Source: an uncultured Pseudokineococcus sp. (GTDB lineage: Bacteria > Actinomycetota > Actinomycetes > Actinomycetales > Quadrisphaeraceae). Taken from it: 64,000 bases of DNA. The notes under the pieces are model-generated. The model saw only the letters and a program-made list of their open reading frames with translations. It did no database searches and was not told the origin of the DNA. Below, in pieces: positions 17,429 to 30,400 of this stretch (position 1 is its first letter; every line of letters starts with the position of its first letter). The translations under genes and the position numbers were made by a program. The stretch spans positions 1-64,000 of the forward strand of contig NZ_CANMPM010000001.1 of the NCBI RefSeq assembly GCF_947499845.1. The letters run 5' to 3'.

Positions 17429-20400
17429 GTGACCACCACCGCACCCCCTCCCACGCCCAACCCGGCCCCCGGCGCCCCCTCGCCGCGCGACGTGGCGGAG
17501 GCGCTGCGCCGCGCCGGCCTGACGGACGTCGACGACTCCCCGCGCCGCCGCGCGGAGTACTCCACCGACGCCTCGCTGTACCGCGTGCTGCCCCAGGTCG
17601 TGGCGTTCCCGCGCTCGGCCGACGAGGTGGCGGCCGCGGTCGAGGTCGCCCGCGAGACCGGGGTGCCCGTCGTCGCCCGGGGCGGGGGGACGTCGATCGC
17701 GGGCAACGCCGTCAGCACCGGCGTCGTGCTCGACACCTCCCGGCACCTCGACCGGCTGCTCGAGGTGGACCCGGAGGCGCGCACCGCGGTGGTCGAGCCG
17801 GGCCTCGTCCTCGGCGACCTGCAGCGCCGGCTGGCCCCGCACGGGCTGCGCTTCGGCCCCGACCCGTCCTCGGGCAGCCGCGCGGCGATCGGCGGCATGA
17901 TCGGCAACAACGCCTGCGGGTCGCGCGCCCTCGGCTACGGCCGCACCGACGCCAACGTCCTCGGCGTCCACGCCGTCACGGGCACGGGGGAGCGGCTCGT
18001 CCTGCGCAGCCGCGGCGGCGAGGCGCCCGACCGCCCGCAGACCACGCCGGCCCTCTCGACGCCCGAGACCTCGCCCGTCCTCGCGCGGCTGCGCGACGTC
18101 GTCGCCGGGGACCTCGGGACCATCCGCACCGAGATGGGCCGCTTCGGCCGCCAGGTGTCGGGGTACGCGCTGGAGCACCTGCTGCCGGAGAAGGGCTTCG
18201 ACGCCGCCCGCCTGCTCGTCGGCAGCGAGGGCACCCTCGCGCTGCTCACCCGGGCCGAGCTGCGGCTCGTGCGGTCCCCGGAGCGCACGGTCCTCGTCGT
18301 CCTCGGCTACCGCGACATGGTCGAGGCCGCCGAGGCGGTCCCCGCGATCCTGCGGCACGGCCCGGTCGCCTGCGAGGGCCTCGACGCGCGGCTCGTCGAC
18401 GCCGTCGAGCAGCGCCTTCGCTCGCCCGTCCCGCAGCTGCCCGCGGGCGGCGGCTGGCTGCTCGTGGAGCTCGGCACCGACGAGCGCGGGGCGACGCCGG
18501 ACGGGCTCGCCGACCTCGCCGCCCGGGCCCGCGCGGTCGTCGCGGACGCCGGGACGAGCGCGACGCGCCTCGTCGAGGACCCGGCGGAGGCGCGCACGCT
18601 GTGGCGCATCCGCGAGGACGGCGCCGGCCTGGCCACGCGCGCCCCCTCCGGCCGGCCCGGGCACGCCGGGTGGGAGGACACCGCCGTCCCGCCGGAGCGC
18701 CTGGCCGCCTACCTGCGGGACTTCGACGCGCTCATGGACTCCTACGGCCTCACCGCCATCCCCTACGGGCACTTCGGCGACGGCTGCCTGCACGTGCGCA
18801 TCGACTACCCCCTGGAGCAGCCGGGCCGCGAGGGCGTCTACCGGGAGTTCGTCGAGGCCGCGGCGGCGCTCGTCGCCTCGCACGGCGGCTCGATGTCGGG
18901 CGAGCACGGGGACGGCCGCGCCCGCAGCGAGCTGCTGCACCACATGTACTCCCCTCGCGTCCTCGACCTCTTCGCGCAGGTCAAGGGCGTCTTCGACCCG
19001 CTCGACGTGCTCAACCCCGGCGTGCTCGTGCGGCCGCGGGCCCTCGACGCCGACCTGCGGCCGCAGCCGTGGCCCGCGCCGGAGCGGACGGGCCAGGGGC
19101 GCGCCACCTCCCGGGGGAAGGGGCTGCCCGTGCCGGTCGGGCGTCCCGACGGGTCCGGTGAGGCCGGCCGGCCCGCCGGTCGCGGCCCGGGCCCGACGCC
19201 GCTGGCCTTCGGCTACCGCGCCGACGGCGGCAGCTTCGCCGCGGCCGTGCACCGCTGCGTGGGCGTCGGCAAGTGCCGCGCCGACATGACGGGCTCCGGC
19301 GGCGTCATGTGCCCCTCCTACCTCGCGACGAAGGACGAGAAGGACTCCACGCGCGGTCGCTCGCGGGTCCTGCAGGAGATGGTGGCGGGCTCCCTCGGCG
19401 CCCCGACGACCGTCGACCGCGGCTGGCGCTCGCCGGAGGTCCACGAGGCGCTCGACCTGTGCCTGTCGTGCAAGGGCTGCCTGTCGGACTGCCCCACGGG
19501 CGTCGACATGGCGACCTACAAGGCCGAGGCGACCCACCAGGCGTACAAGGGCCGGCTGCGGCCGATGAACCACTACGTCCTCGGCTGGCTGCCGTACCTG
19601 TCGCGCGTCGCGAGCCTCGTGCCGCGCCTGGCCAACGGCTCGCTGTCGATCGGCCCGCTGGCCCGGCTGCTCAAGCGGGTGGGCGGCATCGACCAGCGCC
19701 GCGCGCTGCCCCGCTTCGCCCGGCGGCGCTTCAGCGCGTCGGCGCCGGCGGTGCTCGCCGGCGCCCGGCGGGACGCCGGGCGCCGCGCCGACGAGGGCGC
19801 GCGCCCCGGGGCGGGCGCTCGGGCGGGCGCGGGCGGGCAGAAGGTCGTCCTGTGGGCCGACAGCTTCACCGAGCACTTCTCGCCCGAGGTCGGCCACGCG
19901 GCCGTCCGGGTCCTCGAGCACGCCGGCTTCGACGTCGAGCTCGCGCCGCGGGACGTCTGCTGCGGGCTCACGCTCGTCTCCACCGGCCAGCTCGACCTCG
20001 CGCGGCGCCAGCTGCGCCGGACGGTGCGTCGCCTCGCCGCCGTGACGGCGGGCGGGCCGGGCGAGCCGCCGGTGCCGCTCGTCGTCCTCGAGCCCTCGTG
20101 CCTCGCCGTGCTCCGGCACGACGCGTCAGCGCTGCTCTCGGGTGATGACGCCGTCCCCCAGGGGCTCGTCACCGACCTCGCGGCGCGCTCCCGGACGCTC
20201 GCGGAGGTCCTCGCGGCGTACGCCTCGGAGGTGCACTGGCCGCACCTGTCCGGCCTCGAGGCCGTGGCACAGCCGCACTGCCACCAGCACGCCGTCCTCG
20301 GCTTCGAGGCCGACCTCGAGCTGCTGCAGGGCAACGGCGTCGCGGTGAAGGCGTTGGGCGGGTGCTGCGGGCTCGCCGGCAACTTCGGCGTGGAGGAGGG

Positions 20401-20611
20401 GCACTACGACGTCTCCGTCGCCGTGGCCCGGACGGCGCTCCTGCCGGCGGTCGAGGCGGCCCCGCCGGACGCCGTCGTCCTCGCCGACGGCTTCTCCTGC
20501 CGGACCCAGCTCGCCGAGCTCGCCGACCGCCGCGGCCTCCACCTCGCCGAGCTCCTCGCCCGCGGGCTGCCGGGCGCGGACGAGGCAGCGGCGGACCACC
20601 GGGTCCGCTGA
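17429..20611 (+). CDS. FAD/Fe-S D-2-hydroxyacid dehydrogenase (YdiJ-like fusion)
   Basis: A 1060-residue fusion. Residues 30-560 form an FAD-binding PCMH domain and oxidase C-terminal domain ([30 protein letters not shown]). A ferredoxin-like domain follows with clusters C610/C616/C628 and C678/C681/C684/C688. The C-terminus has two CCG repeats ([17 protein letters not shown]), as in GlpC/LldE iron-sulfur subunits. The layout matches E. coli YdiJ, a D-2-hydroxyglutarate dehydrogenase, and some D-lactate dehydrogenases. The physiological substrate is therefore D-2-hydroxyglutarate or D-lactate (family inference), with electrons passed to the respiratory chain. The gene sits between hpt and ftsH, which are normally adjacent. 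Confidence 0.9.
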   Translation: MTTTAPPPTPNPAPGAPSPRDVAEALRRAGLTDVDDSPRRRAEYSTDASLYRVLPQVVAFPRSADEVAAAVEVARETGVPVVARGGGTSIAGNAVSTGVVLDTSRHLDRLLEVDPEARTAVVEPGLVLGDLQRRLAPHGLRFGPDPSSGSRAAIGGMIGNNACGSRALGYGRTDANVLGVHAVTGTGERLVLRSRGGEAPDRPQTTPALSTPETSPVLARLRDVVAGDLGTIRTEMGRFGRQVSGYALEHLLPEKGFDAARLLVGSEGTLALLTRAELRLVRSPERTVLVVLGYRDMVEAAEAVPAILRHGPVACEGLDARLVDAVEQRLRSPVPQLPAGGGWLLVELGTDERGATPDGLADLAARARAVVADAGTSATRLVEDPAEARTLWRIREDGAGLATRAPSGRPGHAGWEDTAVPPERLAAYLRDFDALMDSYGLTAIPYGHFGDGCLHVRIDYPLEQPGREGVYREFVEAAAALVASHGGSMSGEHGDGRARSELLHHMYSPRVLDLFAQVKGVFDPLDVLNPGVLVRPRALDADLRPQPWPAPERTGQGRATSRGKGLPVPVGRPDGSGEAGRPAGRGPGPTPLAFGYRADGGSFAAAVHRCVGVGKCRADMTGSGGVMCPSYLATKDEKDSTRGRSRVLQEMVAGSLGAPTTVDRGWRSPEVHEALDLCLSCKGCLSDCPTGVDMATYKAEATHQAYKGRLRPMNHYVLGWLPYLSRVASLVPRLANGSLSIGPLARLLKRVGGIDQRRALPRFARRRFSASAPAVLAGARRDAGRRADEGARPGAGARAGAGGQKVVLWADSFTEHFSPEVGHAAVRVLEHAGFDVELAPRDVCCGLTLVSTGQLDLARRQLRRTVRRLAAVTAGGPGEPPVPLVVLEPSCLAVLRHDASALLSGDDAVPQGLVTDLAARSRTLAEVLAAYASEVHWPHLSGLEAVAQPHCHQHAVLGFEADLELLQGNGVAVKALGGCCGLAGNFGVEEGHYDVSVAVARTALLPAVEAAPPDAVVLADGFSCRTQLAELADRRGLHLAELLARGLPGADEAAADHRVR

Positions 20612-20711
20612 CGGCGAACGCCGCCGCGGCGCCGGAACAGCGCCCGCGCGCCGCCCGTTCAGCGGGCGGGACGGGGGAGGCGACGGCCGCAGGCCGCCGG
20701 GAGCCCCGGTG

Positions 20712-20717
20712 TACCGT
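20712..20717 (+). promoter_or_regulatory. -10 box of the ftsH-fol operon
   Basis: TACCGT at this site predicts transcription from about 20724 and a leader of about 48 nt before ATG 20772. No clear -35 is seen. Confidence 0.45.
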
Positions 20718-20771
20718 CGATCCACGGCTTCTGCGACCAGGAGGGACGGGGCGCGAGCCCCTCGCACACCG

Positions 20772-22861
<2,090 letters not shown>

Positions 22862-22865
<4 letters not shown>

Positions 22866-23518
22866 GCGTCGGCGAGCGCGGCGAGGGGCCCGGGGCGAGC
22901 GGGTCCCGCATCGGCCGCCTCGAGACGGAGGCGCTGACGGCGCCGTCGCCGCGGCCCTTCGACGCCGCGCGGGCCGAGGCGGCCGTGCGCGAGCTCCTCG
23001 CCGCGGTGGGGGAGGACCCGGAGCGGGACGGCCTGCGCGACACGCCCGCCCGGGTGGCGCGGATGTACGCCGAGGTGCTCGGCGGCCTCCACGAGGACGC
23101 CGCCGACGTCCTCTCGACGTCCTTCGACCTGGGGCACGACGAGCTCGTCCTCGTGCGCGACATCGAGGTCCACTCGCTCTGCGAGCACCACCTCGTGCCC
23201 TTCCACGGCGTCGCGCACGTCGGCTACGTGCCGGCGGCGGACGGCCGCATCACCGGCCTGTCCAAGCTGGCGCGGCTCGTCGACGTCTTCGCGCGCCGCC
23301 CCCAGGTGCAGGAGCGGCTGACGACGCAGGTGGCCGACGCGCTCGTGGCCCACCTGCAGCCGCGCGGCGTCATCGTCGTCGTCGAGTGCGAGCACCTGTG
23401 CATGTCGATGCGCGGCGTCCGCAAGGCAGGGGCGCGCACCATCACCTCGGCGATGCGCGGCCAGCTGCGCGACCCGGCGACGCGCGCCGAGGCCCTCTCG
23501 CTCATCCACGGCCGGTGA
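22862..23518 (+). CDS. folE: GTP cyclohydrolase I, probably starting at CTG
   Basis: Converts GTP to 7,8-dihydroneopterin triphosphate, the first step of folate synthesis. Zinc and active-site motifs are intact ([24 protein letters not shown]), and the protein is close to actinobacterial FolE through its whole core. No ATG, GTG or TTG lies in frame between the ftsH stop and the conserved core. The only in-frame GTG nearby (22985) would cut off the conserved N-terminal helix. CTG 22862 overlaps the ftsH TGA by 4 bp, exactly as the GTGA overlaps further down this operon, so I take CTG as start (218 residues). ATC downstream is a less likely alternative. Confidence 0.9.
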
Positions 23519-24495
23519 CCGCCGTGAGCGGGCCCGCCCCCGTGCCGCCGGCTCCCGGCGCCGTCCGGGCCGCCGCCGTCCGCGCGACCGACGTCCCGCT
23601 CGCGGCCGTCGACCCGCCGCCCGTGCCCGGCCTCACCGGCCCGCCGGCCGGCCGCGCGCTCGTCATGGGCGTGCTCAACACCACGCCCGACTCCTTCAGC
23701 GACGGCGGCTCCTGGTTGGACCCGGCCGCGGCCGTCCTGCACGGCCTCGCGATGGCCGCCCACGGCGCCGACCTCGTCGACGTCGGCGGGGAGTCCACCC
23801 GGCCCGGCGCCGCACGCGTCGAGCCCGAGGAGGAGCAGCGGCGCGTGCTGCCCGTGGTGCGTGCGCTCGCCGACGAGGGCGTGGCCGTCAGCGTCGACAC
23901 GATGCGGGCCTCGACGGCCGCGGCGGCGCTCGAGGCCGGCGCCGCCCTCGTCAACGACGTCAGCGGCGGCCTCGCCGACCCGGCGATGGCGCCGCTCGTG
24001 GCCGAGCGCGGGGTGCCGTTCGTGGCGATGCACTGGCGTGGCCACGCCGACGTGATGACCGGCCTCGCCGACTACGCCGACGTCGTCGCGGAGGTCCGTG
24101 ACGAGCTCGCGCGCCGGGTCGACGCCCTCCTGGCGGCCGGGGTCCGCGAGGACCGCCTCGTGCTCGACCCCGGCCTCGGCTTCGCCAAGACGGCCGAGCA
24201 GGGCTGGGAGCTGCTCGCCGGCCTGGACGCCCTCGTCGGCCTCGGCCGCCCGCTGCTCGTGGGGGCCTCGCGCAAGGGGATGCTCGGCGCGCTGCTCGCC
24301 GGCGACGACGGCGCCCCGCGCCCGGCCGGGCAGCGCGACGACGCGACGACGGCCCTGACCGCCCTGGCCGCCGCCGCGGGCGCCTGGTGCGTGCGCGTCC
24401 ACGCCGTGCGTCCGAGCGCCGACGCCGTCCGCGTCGCCGCGCGCGTCGCCTCGGCCCGCGTGACGACCGCCCGCCACGGGGAGGGCTCCCGGTGA
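23515..24495 (+). CDS. folP: Dihydropteroate synthase
   Basis: A 326-residue enzyme that joins 6-hydroxymethyl-dihydropterin pyrophosphate to p-aminobenzoate; it is the sulfonamide target. Motifs: [45 protein letters not shown] and VGASRKGML. About 40 Pro/Ala-rich residues precede the TIM-barrel core. Start: GTG 23515 overlaps the folE TGA (GTGA); GTG 23524 is an alternative three residues in. It is translationally coupled on both sides. Confidence 0.95.
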   Translation: MTAVSGPAPVPPAPGAVRAAAVRATDVPLAAVDPPPVPGLTGPPAGRALVMGVLNTTPDSFSDGGSWLDPAAAVLHGLAMAAHGADLVDVGGESTRPGAARVEPEEEQRRVLPVVRALADEGVAVSVDTMRASTAAAALEAGAALVNDVSGGLADPAMAPLVAERGVPFVAMHWRGHADVMTGLADYADVVAEVRDELARRVDALLAAGVREDRLVLDPGLGFAKTAEQGWELLAGLDALVGLGRPLLVGASRKGMLGALLAGDDGAPRPAGQRDDATTALTALAAAAGAWCVRVHAVRPSADAVRVAARVASARVTTARHGEGSR

Positions 24496-25505
24496 CGGAG
24501 GGGGCGGGCGGAGAGGCCGCCGTCGACCGCATCGAGCTCTCCGGCCTGCGCGTCCGCGGGCGCCACGGGGTGCTGGCCGCCGAGCGGGAGCTGGGGCAGG
24601 TCTTCGTCGTCGACCTCGTCCTCGAGCTCGACATCCGCGACGCGGCGGCCAGCGACGACGTCGTCGACACCGTGCACTACGGCGAGGTGGCCGACGACGT
24701 CGCCGCCGTCGTCGCCGGCGATCCCGTGGCTCTGCTCGAGCGCCTCGCGCAGCGGGTGGCCCACGTCGTCCTCGCCCGGGAGCGCGTGCTCGCCGTCGAG
24801 GTGGCCGTGCACAAGCCCCAGGCGCCCATCGGCGTGGCCTTCGACGACGTCGTCGTCCGCGTCCGCCGCGAGGCGCCCGCGCGCGGGGCCGACGGCGGCG
24901 ACGGCGGGCCGGGGGGGACCCCGGTGGTGCTGGCCCTCGGCTCCGACCTCGGCGACCGCGCCGAGGTGCTGCGCTCGGCGGTGGCCTCCCTGGCGCGCGT
25001 CCCCGGCCTCGTGCTGACCGGCGTCTCGCCCGTCGTCGAGTCCGCCCCCGTCCGCCTGCCGGGCACGGAGGCGGCCGAGGCGCCGGACGAGGACCAGCAG
25101 CCCTTCCTCAACGCCGTCGTCGTCGGGCGCACGACGCTCGCCCCGCTCGACCTCCTCGCCGCGTGCCACCGGGTCGAGGCCGGGCACGGGCGCGTGCGCC
25201 GCGAGCGGTGGGGGCCGCGCACGCTCGACGTCGACGTGGTCGACCTCGGCGGGGCGGTGGCGCGCGACGACGAGCGGCTCCTGCTGCCGCACCCGCGCGC
25301 CCACGAGCGCGCCTTCGTCCTCGTGCCGTGGTCGCTCGTCGCCCCGGACGCCCACCTGGCCGGGCCCGGCGGCGGTGCCGTGGCGGAGCTGGCTGCGGCG
25401 CTCGACGCCGCCGAGCCGGGCGCCGTCGTCGTCCGCCGCGACGTCGACCTGCCGCTGCCCCCGCCCGTCCTCGGCGTCGCCGCCGCCGGCGGGGGAGCGC
25501 CGTGA
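24492..25505 (+). CDS. folB-folK: Fused dihydroneopterin aldolase / HPPK (FolB-FolK)
   Basis: A 337-residue bifunctional folate enzyme. Residues 10-125 are FolB, which splits dihydroneopterin (LRVRGRHGVLAAERELGQ, with the catalytic Lys in VAVHKPQAP). A Gly/Ala linker leads to FolK at about 140-300, which pyrophosphorylates 6-hydroxymethyl-dihydropterin (ALGSDLGDR, WGPRTLDVDVVDL, LPHPRAHERAFVL). Separate folB and folK genes are common in relatives; here they form one frame. GTG 24492 overlaps the folP stop and the downstream gene overlaps this stop. Confidence 0.95.
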   Translation: MTEGAGGEAAVDRIELSGLRVRGRHGVLAAERELGQVFVVDLVLELDIRDAAASDDVVDTVHYGEVADDVAAVVAGDPVALLERLAQRVAHVVLARERVLAVEVAVHKPQAPIGVAFDDVVVRVRREAPARGADGGDGGPGGTPVVLALGSDLGDRAEVLRSAVASLARVPGLVLTGVSPVVESAPVRLPGTEAAEAPDEDQQPFLNAVVVGRTTLAPLDLLAACHRVEAGHGRVRRERWGPRTLDVDVVDLGGAVARDDERLLLPHPRAHERAFVLVPWSLVAPDAHLAGPGGGAVAELAAALDAAEPGAVVVRRDVDLPLPPPVLGVAAAGGGAP

Positions 25506-25981
25506 CGCCCACCCGCTGGACCACCCCGGTGGGGGTCGCCCTCGTCACCGCCGTCGTCGGCTTCGCCCTCGTCGGCCCGCTCGAGATGCTCGGGCTGACC
25601 CTCACGCGCCTGCCGTGGACGGCGGTCGCGGCCGTGCTGCTCCTCGCCGCCGTCGTGCTCGTCCTGGGCTGGCCGGTGCGCCGGTGGAACCGCGGGCACC
25701 GCGACCGCCCGCTGGACCCGCTGCGCGCGGCGCGCACCGCGGTGCTCGGGCAGGCCTCGGCGCTCGCCGGGGCGGCGCTGCTCGGCTGGTACCTGGGGCA
25801 GGTCGTCCACCTCCTGCCCGACGTCGCCTACCCGCTGCCCCGCCAGTCCGTGGTCGCGCTGCTCGTGGCGGCCGGCGCCGCGGCGCTGCTGCTCGTCGCC
25901 GGCCTCGTCGTCGAGCGCTGGTGCCGACTGCCCGACGACGAGGACGACGACACGCCTCCGGGGGCCGCGAGCTCGCGGTGA
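25502..25981 (+). CDS. DUF3180 membrane protein
   Basis: A 159-residue protein with four predicted membrane spans arranged in two hairpins and a short acidic C-terminus (PDDEDDD). Proteins of this family follow folK in many actinobacteria, so synteny supports the assignment. GTG 25502 overlaps the folBK stop by 4 bp. Its function is unknown; a link to folate metabolism rests on gene order only. Confidence 0.85.
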   Translation: MTPTRWTTPVGVALVTAVVGFALVGPLEMLGLTLTRLPWTAVAAVLLLAAVVLVLGWPVRRWNRGHRDRPLDPLRAARTAVLGQASALAGAALLGWYLGQVVHLLPDVAYPLPRQSVVALLVAAGAAALLLVAGLVVERWCRLPDDEDDDTPPGAASSR

Positions 25982-26025
25982 GCCGGCGCGAGTGCCGGGC
26001 GGACCTCGTCGTCGGCGCCTCCCGC

Positions 26026-26031
26026 TAGCGT
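26026..26031 (+). promoter_or_regulatory. -10 box of the 26039 membrane protein gene (probably leaderless)
   Basis: TAGCGT lies 7 nt before GTG 26039. Confidence 0.55.
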
Positions 26032-26038
26032 CCGCCGC

Positions 26039-26857
26039 GTGAGGCGTCATGGCTCGTGGCTCGTCCCGCTCGTCCTGGTCCCGGTGGTGTTCCTCCTGCC
26101 GCTCGCGGTGGTCGAGCTGCTGCCCGAGCCCACCGCCCTCGGCCCCGCGCTCGCCCGGCTGGCGGTCCTCCTCGTCGCCGTCGTCGCCCCTCTCGTCGCC
26201 CTCGGGCTCGCCGTCCGCGGCGGCTGGCGGACGTACGGCGCGTGGCGTCGCCGCAACGGCCACCTCCCGCCGGAGGAGGTGGCCCAGCGCCACCGCGACG
26301 AGCGCTTCCACCGGGCGTGGGCGGGGGCGGGGGAGGTGCGGCGCGCGCTGCTGCGCCGAGAACCGCCCGCTCAGGTACGGGTCTGGGACCTGGTGCCGGC
26401 GGAGGGGGAGGTCTTCTTCCTGGACGCCCCCGCCGTGTACTCCCGGTACTACGGGCAGGACGTGGCGTACACGCAGGCGTCGGGCTTCTACCTCGGCCCG
26501 CCCGCCTTCGTCCTGGCCGGCATGGGGCTGACGGCCGTGGGGAACGCCCGCCGTCGCTCCGCGGCCGAGCGGGAGGCGCAGGAGCGGTGGCGCGAGCACC
26601 AGACATGCCGCCTCGTCGTCTCGAACCAGCGCCTCCTGTGCTTCGCCGGAGGACGGTGGCTGAGCTTCTGGTACGGCGGGATGACCGCCGTCCATCCGGG
26701 CGTCCGCGAGTGGTCGCTCGTCTGCCAGTTCGACGGCGCGGCGCCGCTCGCCCTCAGCGGCGCCCCCGTGCCGGCGGCGGCGGTCATCACGACGATGGCG
26801 ACCTTGGGGCTCGACGCCGTCGCCGAGCACCCGTCGCTGCAGGCCCTCGACGGCTGA
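26039..26857 (+). CDS. Hypothetical membrane-anchored protein
   Basis: A 272-residue protein with two N-terminal membrane spans (about 7-28 and 38-60) and a cytosolic part of about 210 residues. That part begins basic (GGWRTYGAWRRRNG) and contains CRLVVSNQRLLCFAGGRWLSFWYGG, which looks like the beta-strand pattern of PH-like lipid-binding domains in bacterial membrane proteins (tentative). No catalytic motif is seen. The start follows a -10 box closely. Neighbours give no clue to function. Confidence 0.7.
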   Translation: MRRHGSWLVPLVLVPVVFLLPLAVVELLPEPTALGPALARLAVLLVAVVAPLVALGLAVRGGWRTYGAWRRRNGHLPPEEVAQRHRDERFHRAWAGAGEVRRALLRREPPAQVRVWDLVPAEGEVFFLDAPAVYSRYYGQDVAYTQASGFYLGPPAFVLAGMGLTAVGNARRRSAAEREAQERWREHQTCRLVVSNQRLLCFAGGRWLSFWYGGMTAVHPGVREWSLVCQFDGAAPLALSGAPVPAAAVITTMATLGLDAVAEHPSLQALDG

Positions 26858-26921
26858 CGTCGTCCGCGGCGTCCAGCGCGTCCGCGGGGTGCACGATGTG
26901 CCGACGGACGAGGGAGGGCGC

Positions 26922-27377
26922 ATGGCCGGCGAGGACGCGGCAGCGGGCGGGTTCAGCGACGACGAGCGCGCGGCGGTGCGCCAGCGCGCCGAGGAGCTGC
27001 GGAGCACGAAGGGGCTCAAGGGGGCCGCGCGGCTCGCCAAGGAGCTCGAGGCGTGCCTCGAGGCCGTCGACGCGCTGGAGGGGACCGACCGGCTCGTGGC
27101 GACGGAGCTGCACCGCGTCGTCACCGAGGAGGCGCCGCACCTGGCGCCGAAGACCTGGTACGGGTTCCCCTCCTACGCCCACGACGGCGAGGTCGTCGTC
27201 TTCTACCAGCCGGCGTCGAAGTTCGGCACCCGCTACGGCACCGTCGGGTTCCAGCAGGGCGCAGCCCTCGACGACGGGCCGATGTGGGCGACGTCGTTCG
27301 CGGTCGTCGACGTCGACGACGCCGTGCGGGAGCGCCTGCGCGAGCTCGTCCGGCGCGCGGCCCCGCCGCCGGGCTGA
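26922..27377 (+). CDS. DUF1801-like (YdhG family) protein
   Basis: A 151-residue soluble protein. The segment KTWYGFPSYAHDGEVVVFYQ followed by KFGTRYGTVGFQ and the closing helix resembles the DUF1801/YdhG fold (frataxin-like, sometimes called iron chaperone). The N-terminus is charged and helical. Start: ATG 26922 has GGGAGG just upstream; GTG 26889 is an in-frame alternative 11 residues earlier. Function in this organism is unknown. Confidence 0.75.
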   Translation: MAGEDAAAGGFSDDERAAVRQRAEELRSTKGLKGAARLAKELEACLEAVDALEGTDRLVATELHRVVTEEAPHLAPKTWYGFPSYAHDGEVVVFYQPASKFGTRYGTVGFQQGAALDDGPMWATSFAVVDVDDAVRERLRELVRRAAPPPG

Positions 27378-27399
27378 GGGCGCCGGGCCGGGGGAGGCC

Positions 27400-27405
27400 T
27401 ACCCT
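27400..27405 (+). promoter_or_regulatory. -10 box of hrpA
   Basis: TACCCT lies 10 nt before ATG 27416. This is slightly further than for the other leaderless candidates, so a very short leader is expected. Confidence 0.5.
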
Positions 27406-27415
27406 GGACGCCGAC

Positions 27416-30400
27416 ATGGCTGACCAGCGCACCTCCGCCCGGAGCGGCTCCCGCCGCGGGCCGGGCCGACCCCCTCGTCAGGGTGAGAGGGGTCGTGGCG
27501 GCCAGGCCGGTCGCGGTCAGGGTGGTCGCGGCGAGCCCCTGGGGCAGCGCCCGGGCGCCCCACCGCCCCAGGACACCCCGCGCAGCGCGGCGCTGCGGGC
27601 CGCGCTCGCGGAGGTCGGCGTCGCCGACGCCCAGCGCCTCGAGCGGCGCCTCGACGGCGCGCTGCGCCGTCCGGGCCCCGAGCGCGACCCGGCGCTCGAC
27701 CGGCTCGAGCCCGAGGTCGAGGCGGCCCGAGCGCGCCTGGCCGTCCGCCGCGCGTCCGTCCCGGCGCTGTCCTACCCGCCCGAGCTGCCCGTGTCCGGGG
27801 CGCGCGAGGAGATCGCCGCCGCCATCCGCGACCACCAGGTCGTCGTCGTCGCCGGGGAGACCGGCTCCGGCAAGACGACCCAGCTGCCGAAGATCTGCCT
27901 CGAGCTCGGGCGCGGGGCGCGCGGGATGGTCGGGCACACCCAGCCCCGGCGGATCGCCGCGCGCGCGGTCGCCGAGCGCGTGGCCGAGGAGCTGTCGGTG
28001 CCGCTGGGGGAGCAGGTCGGCTACGCCGTCCGCTTCACCGACCGGGTCAGCGACCGCACGCTCGTGTCCGTCGTCACCGACGGCATCCTGCTGGCCGAGG
28101 TGCAGCGCGACCCGCTGCTCTCGCGCTACGACACCGTCATCATCGACGAGGCGCACGAGCGCTCGCTCAACATCGACTTCCTGCTCGGCATCCTCCACCG
28201 GCTGCTGCCCCGGCGGCCCGACCTCAAGCTCGTCATCACCTCGGCGACCATCGACCCGCAGCGCTTCGCCGACCACTTCGCCGACGTCGCCGGCGAGGTC
28301 CCGGTCATCGAGGTCTCCGGGCGCACCTACCCCGTCGAGGTCCGCTACCGGCCCCTCGTCGAGGACGTCGACGAGGACGACGAGGACGAGGACGAGGACG
28401 ACGACGCGGGGGGCGGCCGGGACGACGACCGGTCCGGCGGTCGGCCGGCGCGGGCGGCGAAGGACCCGGTCCAGGGCGTCTGCGACGCCGTCCGCGAGCT
28501 CGCCGCCACGGGCCCGGGCGACGTGCTCGTCTTCCTGCCCGGCGAGCGGGAGATCCGCGAGGCGTCCGACGCCGTCGCGCGGATGCAGCTGCGCGGCACC
28601 GAGGTGCTGCCGCTGTACGCCCGCCTGTCGGGCGCCGAGCAGCACCGGGTCTTCTCCGCGCACGGGCCAGGCGTCCAGCGGCGGGTCGTCCTGTCCACCA
28701 ACGTCGCCGAGACGTCGCTGACCGTCCCGGGCATCCGGTACGTCGTCGACGCCGGGCTCGCCCGGGTCTCGCGCTACAGCGCCCGGCTGAAGGTCCAGCG
28801 GCTGCCGGTCGAGCCCGTCAGCCGCGCCAGCGCGGACCAGCGGTCGGGCCGGTGCGGCCGCGTCGCCGAGGGCGTCGCGATCCGCCTCTACAGCGAGGCC
28901 GACTACGACGGCCGACCGCGCTTCACCGACCCCGAGGTCCTCCGGACGTCGCTCGCCTCGGTCATCCTCCAGATGGCCGCGCTCGGCCTCGGCCGCGTCG
29001 AGGACTTCCCCTTCGTCGACCCGCCCGACCGCCGCCAGGTCGCCGACGGGCTCTCCCTGCTCACCGAGCTGGGCGCCATCGAGGACGACCTGGCGGCGGT
29101 CGGGCGCGCCGACGGCGGGGACCGGCGCGAGCGCGGCCCCGCGGAGCAGCGGCAGCTGCGGCTCACCCCGGTCGGCCGCCGCCTGGCGCGCCTGCCGCTC
29201 GACCCGCGCCTGGCCCGCATGGTCCTCGAGGCCGACCGGAACAGCTGCGTCGCTGAGGTCCTCGTCATCGCCGCCGCCCTGTCGGTGCAGGACCCCCGCG
29301 ATCGCCCCGTCGAGCACCAGCAGGCGGCGGACGCCGCGCACGCCCGCTTCCGCGACGAGCGCTCGGACCTCCTCACCCTGCTGGCCCTGTGGCGCTACCT
29401 GCACGCCCAGCAGGACACCTTGTCCAGCAGCGCCTTCCGGCGGATGTGCAAGCGCGAGTTCCTCTCCTGGCTCCGGGTGCGCGAGTGGCAGGACGTCCAC
29501 CGCCAGCTGCGGCAGCTCACGCGCTCCCTCGGGGTCGACGCGTCCTCCAGCGCGTCCTCCACCCCGGACGACGTCTCGACCGACGACGGGGCCGACACCC
29601 TCGGCGAGGCCGACGACGACGGACCGGGCGGGAGCGCGGACGACGCGCTGCCCGGGAGCGAGCAGCAGGTCGACGCCGACCGCGTCCACGCCAGCGTCCT
29701 CGCGGGCTTCCTGTCGAGCATCGGGATGCGCGAGGAGCGCGCGAAGGACCCGCGCGGGCAGCAGCGGCCGGGCGGCGAGGGGCGGCCGGAGCGCCGCGAC
29801 CGCCGGGGCGTCGAGTACCTCGGCGCGCGGGGCGCCCGCTTCGCGCTGTGGCCGGGCTCGGTGCTGGCGCGCAAGCCGCCGGCGTGGGTCATGGCGGCCG
29901 AGCTCGTCGAGACCTCGCGGCTGTGGGCCCGCGGCGTCGCCGCCATCCAGCCCGAGTGGGTCGAGGCGCTGGCGGGCCACCTCGTCCGCCGCACGTACTC
30001 CGAGCCGCACTGGAGCAAGAAGCGGGCGTCCGTCGTCGCCTCCGAGCGCGTGCTGCTCCACGGCCTGCCGCTCGTGGCCGCGCGCACGGTGGCGTACGGG
30101 CGCGTCGACCCCGTGACCAGCCGCGACCTGTTCATCCGCCACGCGCTCGTCGAGGGGGACTGGGTGAACCACCACCGCTTCCTCGAGGACAACCGCGCGC
30201 TGCTCGAGGAGGCCGAGGACCTCGAGCACCGCACCCGCACGCGCGGCCTCGTCGTCGACGAGGAGGCGCTCGTCGCCTTCTACGACGCCCGGGTGCCCGC
30301 CGACGTCGTCTCCGGCGCGCACTTCGACCGCTGGTGGAAGGGCGAGCGCCGCCGGCACCCGGACCTGCTGACCTTCGACCCGGCGGCGCTGCTCGCCGAC

